Origin: a virus | Direction: 5' to 3' (one strand) | Length of the DNA stretch: 64,000 bases | Virus record (IMG/VR): IMGVR_UViG_3300027963_000056 | Span: 29,912 to 93,911 of that record | In this document: piece by piece, positions 47,153-56,653 of the stretch | How positions within the stretch are numbered: the first letter of the stretch is position 1 | How the letters are laid out: each line of letters starts with the position of its first letter | Made by a program: the position numbers and the translations under genes | The notes under the pieces: model-generated | Told to the model about the DNA's origin: nothing | Database searches by the model: none | Seen by the model: only the letters and a program-made list of their open reading frames with translations

Positions 47153-48076
47153 ATGAAAGAATTATGGGTAGAAAAGTATCGTCCTCGAACCGTGGACGGT
47201 TATGTGTTTGTGGATGATGCACAGCGTGAACAGGTACAACAATGGATCCGCGATGGATCAATTCCGCACTTGATGTTTTCGGGATCAGCAGGCACAGGCA
47301 AAACAACCTTGGCCAAAATGTTGATCAATGAACTGGGCGTGGACGAATACGACGTGATGTTTGCAAACGGTTCCAAAGAGGCTCGCAAGGTCGAATGGGT
47401 AGATAGACTGATCTCATTCTGTCAAACCATGCCGTTTGGCCAGTTCAAGGTTGTGTTGATCGACGAAGCAGACTACATGAATCCCAACTCAGTACAACCT
47501 GCACTTCGCAACCTCATGGAAGACTACAGCCAAACAGTGAGATTTATTCTTACTTGTAACTATCCTTCAAAGATTATTCCGCCCTTGCACTCACGCTGTC
47601 AGAAACTACAAATCAACAAAACCGATCACACAGAGTTCACTGCTAGAGCCGCCACGGTGTTGGTCACAGAAGGCGTGGAGTTTGATCTAGATGATCTGGA
47701 TACCTATGTCAAAGCCACATATCCAGATCTTCGAAAATGTCTAAACTTGCTACAGCCCAATTCACAAACTGGTCGATTATTGCCGCCTAGTTCTACAGAC
47801 AAAAGTGCAGGAGACTGGCGCCTGGATTGCGTGGACTTGTTCAAACATGGACGTGTGCGTGAAGCCAGAACCTTGATGTGCCAAAGTGCCAGCCCAGAAG
47901 AATCAGAAGAAATATTCCGTTGGATGTACGACAACCTGGAATTGTTCGGTCAATCTATCGAGCAACAGGACCAAGCCATTGTGATCATTCGCGATGGTAT
48001 TGCCAAAATTCCCTTGGTTGCTGACCAAGAAATCAACTTGAGCGCCACACTAATTGAACTCACTAATATCACTTGA
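47153..48076 (+). CDS. Sliding-clamp loader large subunit, T4 gp44-like (RFC small-subunit family)
   Basis: 307 residues from the ATG at 47153. WVEKYRPRTVDGYVF, Walker A GSAGTGKTTLAKML (~45), Walker B VLIDEADYM, sensor-1 FILTCNYPSKI and the arginine finger HSRCQKLQI identify a clade of AAA+ clamp loaders including T4 gp44. It opens the sliding clamp during replication. The gp62-like partner and clamp are not in the window. Confidence 0.92.
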   Translation: MKELWVEKYRPRTVDGYVFVDDAQREQVQQWIRDGSIPHLMFSGSAGTGKTTLAKMLINELGVDEYDVMFANGSKEARKVEWVDRLISFCQTMPFGQFKVVLIDEADYMNPNSVQPALRNLMEDYSQTVRFILTCNYPSKIIPPLHSRCQKLQINKTDHTEFTARAATVLVTEGVEFDLDDLDTYVKATYPDLRKCLNLLQPNSQTGRLLPPSSTDKSAGDWRLDCVDLFKHGRVREARTLMCQSASPEESEEIFRWMYDNLELFGQSIEQQDQAIVIIRDGIAKIPLVADQEINLSATLIELTNIT

Positions 48077-49172
48077 ACCAGCCATAGATCCCAACAATAA
48101 AATCACATTCTTATTAGATTGGGAACTCACAATGAAGTGCAATCTAGATTGCACATATTGTACAACAGGTATCTATGGCGGCCACGATAATACACAACGG
48201 CATCCCCCTGTGGCAGAATGTTTGCGTACTATTGACTTTATGTTTGAATATGCTGACATCTACATGGCCACCAAACCCCAGGGCATTCGCTATGTGATAC
48301 TTAATGTGTATGGCGGCGAAGCATTACACCACCCTAATATTGTAGAAATATTGAGTGTATTACGTGAGAGATATCAACCATACCAAGATCGCTGGCACCT
48401 GACTGTGACCACAACCACCAATGCTATTATTGCACCGCATCGCCTGGACCGCATCATTCCCTTTATTGATGAATTTACTGTGAGTTATCATAGTGAAAAT
48501 ACCGCGGAACAAAAGCAACAGTTTTGCGATAATTTATTAAGAATCAAGGAAGCCGGGCGTAGTCAAAAATGTGTGGTACTCATGCACTCTGAACCAGACC
48601 ACTTTGCAGATGCACAAGAAATGATTGCATGGTTGAACAAAAACAGTATCAAGAACCTACCAAGACAACTGGATCATTTTTCTCCATTTACTTTTAATTA
48701 CAATCGGCAACAAGTGGTTTGGTTTGAAGGTTTGTACAAAAAAACTTTGGATCATGCTGTAATGCGTGGTGATAACAAGGCCGATCTGGCGGACACTGGA
48801 AGAGCCTGTTGTGGCGGTCGGGAATTGTGCGCAGATCAAAATTATAGGACTAGGCAAAAGTTTGTAGCAAACAAATTCCCTGGTTGGTATTGCAGTGTAA
48901 ATCATTTCTTTTTGTATGTAAAACAAGTTAATGGCGAAGTTTACGTCAATAAAGATTGTAAAATGAACTACGACGGTACCGTGGGACCAATTGGCAATCT
49001 AAACAACACAGCACCAATTTTGTTGCAGGCACGTGACTCTGACAAACCGATTATCCGATGTGCCAAGGAACGATGCTATTGCGGACTTTGTGCGCCCAAG
49101 GCAGCCGACCTAGATACATACAAATCCATTATGAGGAAATATGAGATACCTAATCCTGACATACCTCACTAA
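48054..49172 (+). CDS. Radical SAM protein, TTG start
   Basis: 372 residues; TTG at 48054 overlaps the clamp-loader gene by 23 bp. CNLDCTYC at ~29-36 holds the SAM cluster; YGGEALHHP is the SAM strand. Two C-terminal cysteine clusters (GRACCGGRELC ~250; CAKERCYCGLCAPK ~340) suggest auxiliary Fe-S clusters as in SPASM proteins. Substrate unknown. Confidence 0.85.
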   Translation: MNSLISLEPAIDPNNKITFLLDWELTMKCNLDCTYCTTGIYGGHDNTQRHPPVAECLRTIDFMFEYADIYMATKPQGIRYVILNVYGGEALHHPNIVEILSVLRERYQPYQDRWHLTVTTTTNAIIAPHRLDRIIPFIDEFTVSYHSENTAEQKQQFCDNLLRIKEAGRSQKCVVLMHSEPDHFADAQEMIAWLNKNSIKNLPRQLDHFSPFTFNYNRQQVVWFEGLYKKTLDHAVMRGDNKADLADTGRACCGGRELCADQNYRTRQKFVANKFPGWYCSVNHFFLYVKQVNGEVYVNKDCKMNYDGTVGPIGNLNNTAPILLQARDSDKPIIRCAKERCYCGLCAPKAADLDTYKSIMRKYEIPNPDIPH

Positions 49173-49452
49173 ACCTAGTGGCCAAATTGACGAAGTCATG
49201 ACAGTGGCCCGAAGCCTAAAAGCCCGTGATCATCAAACGGCAAATGTAATACTTGACTTTAAAACCTTAACTGTGTTAAAATGTAGTATGAGCGGTGTAA
49301 CAGTTCCTAGAGACTTTGACCGCATTGTGGAATACTACCACCAACACTACGAATCAACCATCTCAAGGTTGTTTCAAGAAAATGGATATGAAATTGTCAA
49401 ATCTGATCAAACTACCGACACGAAACAACCTGCAGAAAACAATCCTAGTTGA
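49141..49452 (+). CDS. Small conserved phage protein
   Basis: 103 residues: RYLILTYLTKPSGQIDEVMT, then NVILDFKTLTVLKCSMSGVT and DFDRIVEYYHQHYE. Widespread in T4-like phages, unassigned. Overlaps both neighbours. Confidence 0.65.
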   Translation: MRYLILTYLTKPSGQIDEVMTVARSLKARDHQTANVILDFKTLTVLKCSMSGVTVPRDFDRIVEYYHQHYESTISRLFQENGYEIVKSDQTTDTKQPAENNPS

Positions 49453-50008
49453 TGCAGATGGTGTGTTATTAGACTGGGAGTATGCATTCTCGGTCTGGAT
49501 GGACGAACACGGACATGAAAAACAAGCCGGCTCGGAATTCATATATGACATTGGAGATCGATATGGCATCTCTAAAGAACAAGGTCGTAAATTAATTAAA
49601 ATTTTCAACGAATCAGCCGCAATTGGTTTCTTGCCACCCTTACGTGATGCCATGTATTATGTCAAACGACTGCATGAAGAACACGGATATGTGTTCCATT
49701 GTATTACCAGCCTGAGTCTAGACGTCAACGCCGGCCGATTGCGTGAAATGAATCTGCGCAAGTTATTTGGCAAGACAGCATTTGAACGAATTGTGTGCTT
49801 GGCAACCGGTGCGGACAAAAATGACGCACTGGAACCCTATCGTGGATCCAATCTCTACTGGGTCGAGGATAAAATTGAAAATGCTGACCTTGGGCACAGC
49901 ATGGGATTGCACAGCATATTAATGGAACACGGGCACAACATGAATCATGAGTGCCCGTATCCGGTCGTCAAAAATTGGCGGGAAATCTACGAAATTATCA
50001 CCTCCTAA
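49382..50008 (+). CDS. HAD-family 5'(3')-deoxyribonucleotidase-like protein
   Basis: 208 residues (ATG at 49382 or 49388). ILVDADGVLLDW is HAD motif I with both Asp residues, CITSLS motif II, and WVEDKIENAD motif IV. This fits the phage/mitochondrial 5'-nucleotidase branch, which dephosphorylates dNMPs. Lys of motif III is probably in ATGADKND. The gene ends 4 bp into the convergent phoH. Confidence 0.75.
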   Translation: MDMKLSNLIKLPTRNNLQKTILVDADGVLLDWEYAFSVWMDEHGHEKQAGSEFIYDIGDRYGISKEQGRKLIKIFNESAAIGFLPPLRDAMYYVKRLHEEHGYVFHCITSLSLDVNAGRLREMNLRKLFGKTAFERIVCLATGADKNDALEPYRGSNLYWVEDKIENADLGHSMGLHSILMEHGHNMNHECPYPVVKNWREIYEIITS

Positions 50009-50739
50009 ACTGCGTAGAGTTTCAACACTGACCCAATGATCTTGTGGCGTTGAACGTCACGAGACTCCAATGTGCAAACAGCAATACCCTGTGTGGGCAT
50101 TGACTGCAAGCGTTCACAAAGATCCAGCAGGCCGTTGTCTCCGCTATGTCGGTCGGCCTGCTCCACATCTCCTGTGATCACTATCTTTGAATTCGTCCCT
50201 ATTCGAGTCATCAACATCTTGACCTGTGCCGGGGTTGCATTTTGCATTTCATCGGCAATAATCCATGAGTTTTTAAAGGTACGGCCACGCATGAAAGCCA
50301 GAGGCGAAATCTCCACTACCTGATCTTCTATAAGGGCTACAATGTCCTGGGCACGATAATATTCGCGCATGACATCTAATAAGGGACGAGTCCACGGTTC
50401 CATTTTGGCAACCAAATTGCCCGGGAGGAAACCATGACTTTCTCCCTCCACACCCACTGCTGGGCGTGTCATTACGATCCTGTCACACTCACCTTCTTTT
50501 AGTGCCTTAACGGCCGCCTGCATGGCTAGATAAGTTTTGCCCGTACCTGCGGGACCTACTGTAACTACTATGTGGGCGTCAGGGTCTTGTAGAGCCATGA
50601 CCAAGCGTTCTTGATTTCGTGTGCGAGGGATCAAGTCTATGCGGCGTTGGGCCGTTCTAGGTGCTGGGTTAAAGCTAATGGTGTTTTCTACTGCCTGATT
50701 CATTCTTTTTTGTGCTTTCGCTGATCGCTGTCTACTCAA
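50005..50739 (-). CDS. phoH: PhoH-like ATPase
   Basis: 244 residues. Walker A GPAGTGKTYLAMQ (~62), RPAVGVEGESHGFLPG, Walker B WIIADEMQNATPAQ and sensor TGDVEQADR are diagnostic of PhoH. The role in phages is unclear (RNA metabolism or phosphate stress). It lacks the extra KH domain and is typical of aquatic phages. AGGAGA site; a TAAATA motif is 37 nt upstream. Confidence 0.92.
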   Translation of the reverse strand: MSRQRSAKAQKRMNQAVENTISFNPAPRTAQRRIDLIPRTRNQERLVMALQDPDAHIVVTVGPAGTGKTYLAMQAAVKALKEGECDRIVMTRPAVGVEGESHGFLPGNLVAKMEPWTRPLLDVMREYYRAQDIVALIEDQVVEISPLAFMRGRTFKNSWIIADEMQNATPAQVKMLMTRIGTNSKIVITGDVEQADRHSGDNGLLDLCERLQSMPTQGIAVCTLESRDVQRHKIIGSVLKLYAV

Positions 50740-50751
50740 GTTCTATTCTCC

Positions 50752-50770
50752 TGGTAAAAGTCCTTTCGGA
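50752..50770 (-). promoter_or_regulatory. Hairpin in the phoH leader
   Basis: On the minus strand, GGTCC-GAAA-GGAC then CTTTT lies between the TAAATA motif and the ribosome site. Small attenuator or mRNA-stabilising hairpin. Confidence 0.35.
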
Positions 50771-50776
50771 CCAACC

Positions 50777-50782
50777 TATTTA
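50777..50782 (-). promoter_or_regulatory. TAAATA motif before phoH
   Basis: CGTAAATAGG on the minus strand, 37 nt before the ATG. Confidence 0.45.
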
Positions 50783-50833
50783 CGGTGTGTGTGAAACTGA
50801 TAACCTGGTGTTATTTTCTATAGATATGGTCAC

Positions 50834-50839
50834 TAAATA
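50834..50839 (+). promoter_or_regulatory. TAAATA motif within a small dyad
   Basis: CTAAATAC is framed by GGTCA (50828-50832) and TGACC (50841-50845). It is 75 nt before the fibre ATG and may be a second late promoter or a regulated one. Confidence 0.4.
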
Positions 50840-50889
50840 CTGACCAGGCGCGGGCAGTTCAGGGATATTGTCAAGATTGAGTTTTGGAA

Positions 50890-50895
50890 TAAATA
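50890..50895 (+). promoter_or_regulatory. TAAATA late-promoter motif of the giant fibre
   Basis: AATAAATAT, 19 nt before the ATG at 50915. Confidence 0.6.
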
Positions 50896-50914
50896 TCCAG
50901 AGAGACTCAAAATC

Positions 50915-53900
50915 ATGCCCACAAATAACAATATCAACTATGCTCCAACCGCAGTAGACACTGGCGCTGCCGCACCTGTCCCAATTGGACCACTTGACAC
51001 AGGCCCTGCGGCTGTTGATCCGGGTCCTGGATTGGGGGTAACCCCAACCACTAGAGCGCCTGTTATTCCACAAGTGGAACAACCGGTACAAACACAGTTG
51101 ACTCCAGAAGGAGCCAATGGTCCAAATGTTGGTGGGACCAATCAACAACGATATATCACTATCCTTTTTGATGGCACAGTTGTTACAAATAATGCTACAT
51201 CTTTGAATTTTACAGGAAACGGAGTTTCTGTTTCTAATTTGGGAACTACTGGTGCTAATATTGTGATCACTGCAGGTGGTGGCGGAAACGGCAACTATAG
51301 CAATAGCAATGTCAGTGCCTTTTTGGCTGCATTTGGAAGCAATACAGTAAGCACCACAGGCAATGTAACTGCTGGATATGTGTTTGGTAATGGCTCACAA
51401 CTGACAGGTATTGTGGCAACTTCTAGTTATGCCAATGCCAATGTTGTGGCTAACCTGGCTGCTTTGGGCACGAATCCAGTGTCAACAACAGGTAATGTCA
51501 CAGCAAGTTACTTGTTTGGTAATGGTTCACAACTGAGTGGTATTACTGCAAATTACAGCAACTCAAATGTCAGTGCGTTTTTGGCTGCTTTTGGCAGCAA
51601 CGCAGTAAGTACCACAGGAACTGTGACTGCAGGCAACATCACCGGTGGTAATATGTTAACTGGTGGATTAATATCAGCAACTGGTACTGTAACTGGCTCT
51701 AGTCATTTGGGCGCGGTTGTATCAGTCACTGCCAACATAACCGGTGGTAATATTGTGACAGCAGGCTTGATCACAGCCACAGGTAATGTAGCAGGCAATT
51801 ATTTTATTGGTAACGGCTCCCAACTAACAGGTATTACTGGAACGTATGGCAACTCAAATGTGGTGGCTAATCTGGCTGCCTTGGGTTCAAACCCAGTATC
51901 AACAACAGGAACAGTGACGGCGGGCAATATCACAGGTGGTAATGTGTTAACAGGTGGATTGGTCAGTGCAACTGGCAATATCGCCGGCAACGTGTTTATT
52001 GGTAACGGATCACAACTGACCGGTATCACTGGAACATACGGTAATGCCAATGTGGTTGCTAACTTGGCTGCCTTGGGCAGTAATCCAGTATCGACTACAG
52101 GTAATGTAAACAGTGGTAACCTATTGACGGGTGGTTTGATAAGTGCTACTGGTACTGTGACTGGTTCAAGTTTGTTAGGTTCAGTAGTATCTGTCACTGC
52201 CAACATCACAGGTGGTAATATCCTAACTGCTGGTGTTGTATCGGCTACAGGCAATGTGTCTGGTAATTTCTTTATTGGTAACGGATCACAACTGACAGGT
52301 ATTGCGGCTTCATATGGCAACGCCAATGTGACCACATTGTTGAGTACTTTGGGCAGTAACATTATTAGTGGAACTGGCAATATCACAACAACTGCCAACA
52401 TCTCGGGCGGTTATATCCTGGGTAATGGTTCACAGTTGACTGGATTACCAGCAAATTATGGCAATGCTAACGTGGTAGCCAACCTGGCTGCCCTGGGTAC
52501 TAACCCGGTCAGTACAACAGGTAACATAACAGGTGGCAATCTATTAACAGGTGGACTGATAAGTGCTACATCAACCATTACTTCAGCGGCAAATATCACA
52601 GGTGGTAATGTACTAACTAGTGGCTTGATAAGTGCTACATCAACAATCACCAGTGCGGCAAATATCACAGGTGGCAACATCTTGACAGGCGGACTAATCA
52701 GTTCAACTGGTACTATTACTGGCACAAGTCACTTGGGTTCAGTTGTATCTGTTACTGCCAACATCACTGGTGGTAATGTCCTAACAGGTGGTGTAGTATC
52801 AGCAACTGCTAACGTCACTGGTGGTAATATCATCACCGCAGGCGTGATCACAGCCACTGGCAATATTGCTGGTAATGTGTTTATTGGTAACGGCTCACAA
52901 CTGACAGGTATTACCGGAACGTATGGTAACTCAAATGTGGTGGCCAACCTGGCTGCTTTGGGCTCAAATCCAGTTAGCACCACTGGCAATGTCAACGGTG
53001 GTAATTTGCTTACAGGTGGCCTAATAAGTTCAACTGGTACTGTGACTGGCTCAAGTTTGTTAGGTTCAGTGGTGTCAGTAACTGCCAACATCACAGGTGG
53101 AAATGTCCTGACTGCTGGTTTGGTTTCCGCGACATCAACTATAACTTCAGCGGCAAATATCACAGGTGGTAACATATTGACTGCCGGTTTGATATCAGCA
53201 ACTTCAACAATCACCAGTGCTGCCAACATAACCGGTGGTAATGTACTAACAGGTGGGTTTGTTAGTGCCACAAGCACAATCACATCAGCCGCAAATATCA
53301 CTGGTGGTAACATATTGACAGGTGGATTAATCAGTTCAACTGGTACTATTACTGGCTCTAGTCATTTGGGTGCAGTGGTAAGTGTGACGGCCAACGTTAC
53401 AGGTGGTAATGTACTAACTGCTGGACTAATCAGCGCAACAAGTACAATTACCAGTGCTGCCAACATTACAGGTGGTAATGTTTTATTTGGATCAGGTATT
53501 GTTTCTGGTACTGGTAATATCTATGGCGGAAATATTATTGGTACACTAGCACCTACAACTTTAGTTGCAAGTGGTAATATCACTGGCGGTAACTTGCTGA
53601 CAGGTGGCTTGATCAGTGCTACTGCCAATATCACAGGTGGCAATGTCATAACTGGCGGATTGATTTCAGCAACATCAACCATTACCTCAGCAGCCAACAT
53701 CACAGGTGGTAACATCTTAACTGCTGGATTGATCAGTGCTACTGCCAATATCACAGGTGGTAATTTGTTGACTGCTGGTCTTATTAGTGCAACTTCAACA
53801 ATCACAAGTGCGGCAAATGTAACCGGTGGCAATGTATTGACTGCTGGTGTGATATCAGCAACATCAACTATCACAAGTGCCGCAAACGTGGTAGGTGGTA

Positions 53901-54664
53901 ACATAACCACCGCAGGCTTGATTACTGCTACTGCCAACATCACAGGTGGTAATTTGTTAACAGGTGGATTGGTATCGGCCACTGCTAACATAACTGGTGG
54001 TAACATCGCCACAGCAGGTTTGATCACAGCAACAGGTAACATTACCTCTGTGGCCAACATTGCCGGTGGTAACATCTTGACTGCTGGCATAATGAGTTCA
54101 ACAGGTAATGCCACACACGGCAACATACTAACTGCTGGATTGATAAGTGCTACTGCCAACATAACTGGTGGCAATTTAATTGGTATCCACGCCAATGGAA
54201 CCAGTAACATCAGTATTCCTACTATCAGTGCAAACATACTGTTTAGCACTGCCGGCAATGCCAACGTGTTGGTCATAGCCAACACAGGTATTGTGGCCAA
54301 CGTGCTGGCACCCACCACAGCAACTCCAGCCAACGGTGTGGGTTACATAGGTATGCCAGTGAGTACCATAACTGGTACAGGTACACTGACCATTGTGGAT
54401 GCTGGTAAACTGGTTTACATCACAGGCGCCAGCCAGACTGTGACTATCCCTGCCAACGGTTCAGTGGCGTTCCCAATTGGAACTGCCATAACATTCATTG
54501 CTGGTCCTGCTTCAAGTGCCACCAGCATTGCTATCACAACAGATACCATGTATCTGGCAGGCACAGGCACAACAGGCACAAGAACAATGGCTGCCAACGC
54601 CATGGCCACTGCGGTCAAAGTGGCCAGTACCACCTGGTACATCAACGGAACAGGACTGACATAA
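50915..54664 (+). CDS. Giant repeat tail fibre
   Basis: 1249 residues. After a Pro-rich N-terminus (~1-75) with tail-binding RYITILFDGTVVTNN, residues ~125-1100 are composed of degenerate units ANITGGNVLTAGLISATSTI, interspersed with NVVANLAALGSNPVSTTGN and FIGNGSQLTGI; a long beta-helical shaft is predicted. The final ~130 residues (from NGVGYIGMPVSTITGTGTLT) are a compact beta domain. The NGSQLTGI units are shared with the minus-strand fibre at 14090. Highly repetitive DNA, prone to length change. Confidence 0.85.
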   Translation: MPTNNNINYAPTAVDTGAAAPVPIGPLDTGPAAVDPGPGLGVTPTTRAPVIPQVEQPVQTQLTPEGANGPNVGGTNQQRYITILFDGTVVTNNATSLNFTGNGVSVSNLGTTGANIVITAGGGGNGNYSNSNVSAFLAAFGSNTVSTTGNVTAGYVFGNGSQLTGIVATSSYANANVVANLAALGTNPVSTTGNVTASYLFGNGSQLSGITANYSNSNVSAFLAAFGSNAVSTTGTVTAGNITGGNMLTGGLISATGTVTGSSHLGAVVSVTANITGGNIVTAGLITATGNVAGNYFIGNGSQLTGITGTYGNSNVVANLAALGSNPVSTTGTVTAGNITGGNVLTGGLVSATGNIAGNVFIGNGSQLTGITGTYGNANVVANLAALGSNPVSTTGNVNSGNLLTGGLISATGTVTGSSLLGSVVSVTANITGGNILTAGVVSATGNVSGNFFIGNGSQLTGIAASYGNANVTTLLSTLGSNIISGTGNITTTANISGGYILGNGSQLTGLPANYGNANVVANLAALGTNPVSTTGNITGGNLLTGGLISATSTITSAANITGGNVLTSGLISATSTITSAANITGGNILTGGLISSTGTITGTSHLGSVVSVTANITGGNVLTGGVVSATANVTGGNIITAGVITATGNIAGNVFIGNGSQLTGITGTYGNSNVVANLAALGSNPVSTTGNVNGGNLLTGGLISSTGTVTGSSLLGSVVSVTANITGGNVLTAGLVSATSTITSAANITGGNILTAGLISATSTITSAANITGGNVLTGGFVSATSTITSAANITGGNILTGGLISSTGTITGSSHLGAVVSVTANVTGGNVLTAGLISATSTITSAANITGGNVLFGSGIVSGTGNIYGGNIIGTLAPTTLVASGNITGGNLLTGGLISATANITGGNVITGGLISATSTITSAANITGGNILTAGLISATANITGGNLLTAGLISATSTITSAANVTGGNVLTAGVISATSTITSAANVVGGNITTAGLITATANITGGNLLTGGLVSATANITGGNIATAGLITATGNITSVANIAGGNILTAGIMSSTGNATHGNILTAGLISATANITGGNLIGIHANGTSNISIPTISANILFSTAGNANVLVIANTGIVANVLAPTTATPANGVGYIGMPVSTITGTGTLTIVDAGKLVYITGASQTVTIPANGSVAFPIGTAITFIAGPASSATSIAITTDTMYLAGTGTTGTRTMAANAMATAVKVASTTWYINGTGLT

Positions 54665-56013
54665 TGAGTGGAATAATGGGCGGACTGCTGAGCAGTTACA
54701 GTATCCAGACACCAGCCACGCTGGTAATGAATTTGGACGCCACAGTTGGTGCCATGCCTGGTTCCAACATAACAACCAGTGCCAGTTTTGACGGTTCAAC
54801 ACAACGTCTAAGCACCACTGGTTTACTGGCCACTGGCGCTGCCGAAGGCACAAACATGGGCACTGGTAACTTTACCTGGGAATGTTGGGTACGACCCACT
54901 GCCAGCATAGGCTACCAAGCATTTATAGACACTCGTGGGCAAGAAACAGGATATTCAGCAGTGGAAACAGATGGTGCTTTTTTTGGGCTCAACAACAATA
55001 CTCTTTTTCCTATATATTATTCATCAGGGGCACTAATCACATCTTCAATTGCAGTGACGCTGAATACGTGGACGCACGTGGCTGTGGTCAGAAATTCAGG
55101 CACAACCACATTGTATGTGGGCGGAGTCAGTGGCGGCACTTATGCAGACAGTTTGGATTTGTCAGCACCTTATGTTAATATAGGTGGCACGGCCATTGGT
55201 GGTCTTTGGCTGACAGGACAAATATCCAATTTGCGCATGGTTAAAGGCACAGCAGTCTATACAGCAGGCTTTGTTCCACCAACAAGTACACTAAGAGCCA
55301 TTGCTGGCACACAGTTGTTGTTGCCACTTGCTGCCACAGTGTTTACAGACATGTCCTCAAACTTGCTTGCAATAACAAATACTGGAACAGTGATAACAAC
55401 AGCACAAGCACCAACACTTGCCGCGGCCACCACTGACTTTACAGGAACCTACGCTATTACCACAACCAATGCAGGCGCTACTATTACCTACAACAGTGCC
55501 AATGGTGGCGTGTTTAGAAAAAGCACTAGTTCGGGTGCAGATGTCATGATACTTGGTCCAAATTATGTTACTGGACAGAGTTACAGTGTATTCATGGCCT
55601 ACAAAATATCTGCAACATCGGCTGGTAGATTGTTGAACACTAACAGTGAAGCAACTAAAGATTGGTTGTTGGGAGCCTACAATGGTAATCCCAACGCATT
55701 CTATCCCAACTTCTCAGTGAACTTGCCTAGTACAGGTGCGGACACTGTGTGGCATTTTGCATGGGGCACATTCAATACTGGCACAAGTCTGGGACAACTG
55801 TACACCGCAACCAGTGCTCAGCCAACCGGTACATCATTTGCTGTGACCAATGCCGGCGGAGGTGGGTTTAACCAGCTAAGATTGTTTAGTCGTTCGGCCG
55901 GCTCTGAAGTGCAAACTGCTGACATAGGAATGATCAGAGTGTACAATGGTGTGGTGACTTTGGCGCAAGTTCAGTCACAGTACGCGGCCTTCAAGGCAAG
56001 ATTTGGATACTAA
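54664..56013 (+). CDS. LamG/concanavalin-like receptor-binding protein
   Basis: 449 residues; TAATG-coupled to the giant fibre. Residues ~55-215 form a LamG domain (FTWECWVRPTASIGYQAFID, then NTWTHVAVVRNSGTTTLYVG, ISNLRMVKGTAVYTA). A second lectin-like domain (~255-449) ends in MIRVYNGVVTLAQVQSQYAA, the usual closing strand. Probably the glycan-binding tip of the preceding fibre. Confidence 0.8.
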   Translation: MSGIMGGLLSSYSIQTPATLVMNLDATVGAMPGSNITTSASFDGSTQRLSTTGLLATGAAEGTNMGTGNFTWECWVRPTASIGYQAFIDTRGQETGYSAVETDGAFFGLNNNTLFPIYYSSGALITSSIAVTLNTWTHVAVVRNSGTTTLYVGGVSGGTYADSLDLSAPYVNIGGTAIGGLWLTGQISNLRMVKGTAVYTAGFVPPTSTLRAIAGTQLLLPLAATVFTDMSSNLLAITNTGTVITTAQAPTLAAATTDFTGTYAITTTNAGATITYNSANGGVFRKSTSSGADVMILGPNYVTGQSYSVFMAYKISATSAGRLLNTNSEATKDWLLGAYNGNPNAFYPNFSVNLPSTGADTVWHFAWGTFNTGTSLGQLYTATSAQPTGTSFAVTNAGGGGFNQLRLFSRSAGSEVQTADIGMIRVYNGVVTLAQVQSQYAAFKARFGY

Positions 56014-56025
56014 TAGCAGTATCCA

Positions 56026-56031
56026 TAAATA
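56026..56031 (+). promoter_or_regulatory. TAAATA late-promoter motif
   Basis: CATAAATAAAC, 7 nt before the ATG at 56039; no ribosome site fits in between. Confidence 0.6.
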
Positions 56032-56038
56032 AACTATC

Positions 56039-56653
56039 ATGCAAACACACAACCGACATGGCGTCCGCGATCGCGATCTATTTAAAGATCACACCGACTA
56101 CTGGCAAGTAGCCGACAACATTCGCGACATCTACATGAGCGAGGGCAGTTTGACTACCCTGCTGGACTTTGAGCGTGTGCTGGACGAAGTAGATATCTAC
56201 GCATTCAAGAACTGGGAAATTGGGGAACTTGTGGACGGTCCCGAAATTGGCAAGTACCGTGTGACTTGTACGTTTATGTGGCCTTTGCGAATGATGCCCG
56301 ATCCCCGTGGTGGACGCAGATTATTAGCATTTGACTGCGAAGTTGAATATCAGCGCAAAGAAATAAAGATTCCCATTAAGATCACAGATCCGTCGGATTA
56401 TCGTCCGGGCACCAAAAAGGCCAAATTGGTCACTAAAGACGTGTGGCTGGTCACAATCACCATGCCCAAGGCCTTGATGAATGACATCCGCACAGGATCA
56501 ATCGAAATGGAAGATCAGGACATTGATCTAGATGAATTAGATCAGGCCTACGAAAACGATTTGGACAAAGAGGAAAATCAAAGCGATGAACAAGCCAAAG
56601 CCGCTCAACAATCCCTTCAACAGCAGCCAGCCGCTACCGGCCCTGCTGTCTGA
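56039..56653 (+). CDS. Conserved late protein of T4-like aquatic phages
   Basis: 204 residues: RDRDLFKDHTDYWQVADNIR, then LTTLLDFERVLDEVDIYAFK, RMMPDPRGGRRLLAFDCEVE. I recognise this as a conserved family in large marine phages, function unknown. C-terminus is acidic and Gln-rich, likely disordered. Overlaps the next gene by 68 bp. Confidence 0.65.
   Translation: MQTHNRHGVRDRDLFKDHTDYWQVADNIRDIYMSEGSLTTLLDFERVLDEVDIYAFKNWEIGELVDGPEIGKYRVTCTFMWPLRMMPDPRGGRRLLAFDCEVEYQRKEIKIPIKITDPSDYRPGTKKAKLVTKDVWLVTITMPKALMNDIRTGSIEMEDQDIDLDELDQAYENDLDKEENQSDEQAKAAQQSLQQQPAATGPAV

Noticed and set aside
49253-49282. TTGACT ... TAAAAT as a promoter inside the gene at 49141
   Set aside because: Spacer 18 with a weak -10, inside coding sequence, and the following in-frame ATG would truncate a conserved N-terminus.
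51799-54333. Long open frames on the minus strand opposite the giant fibre
   Set aside because: They run antisense to the repeat array, are Val/Pro/Leu-rich low-complexity sequence caused by its codon pattern, and have no ribosome sites.
50915-54664. Direct repeats as a possible CRISPR array
   Set aside because: The repeats are in frame, encode degenerate fibre units and have no constant repeat/unique spacer structure.
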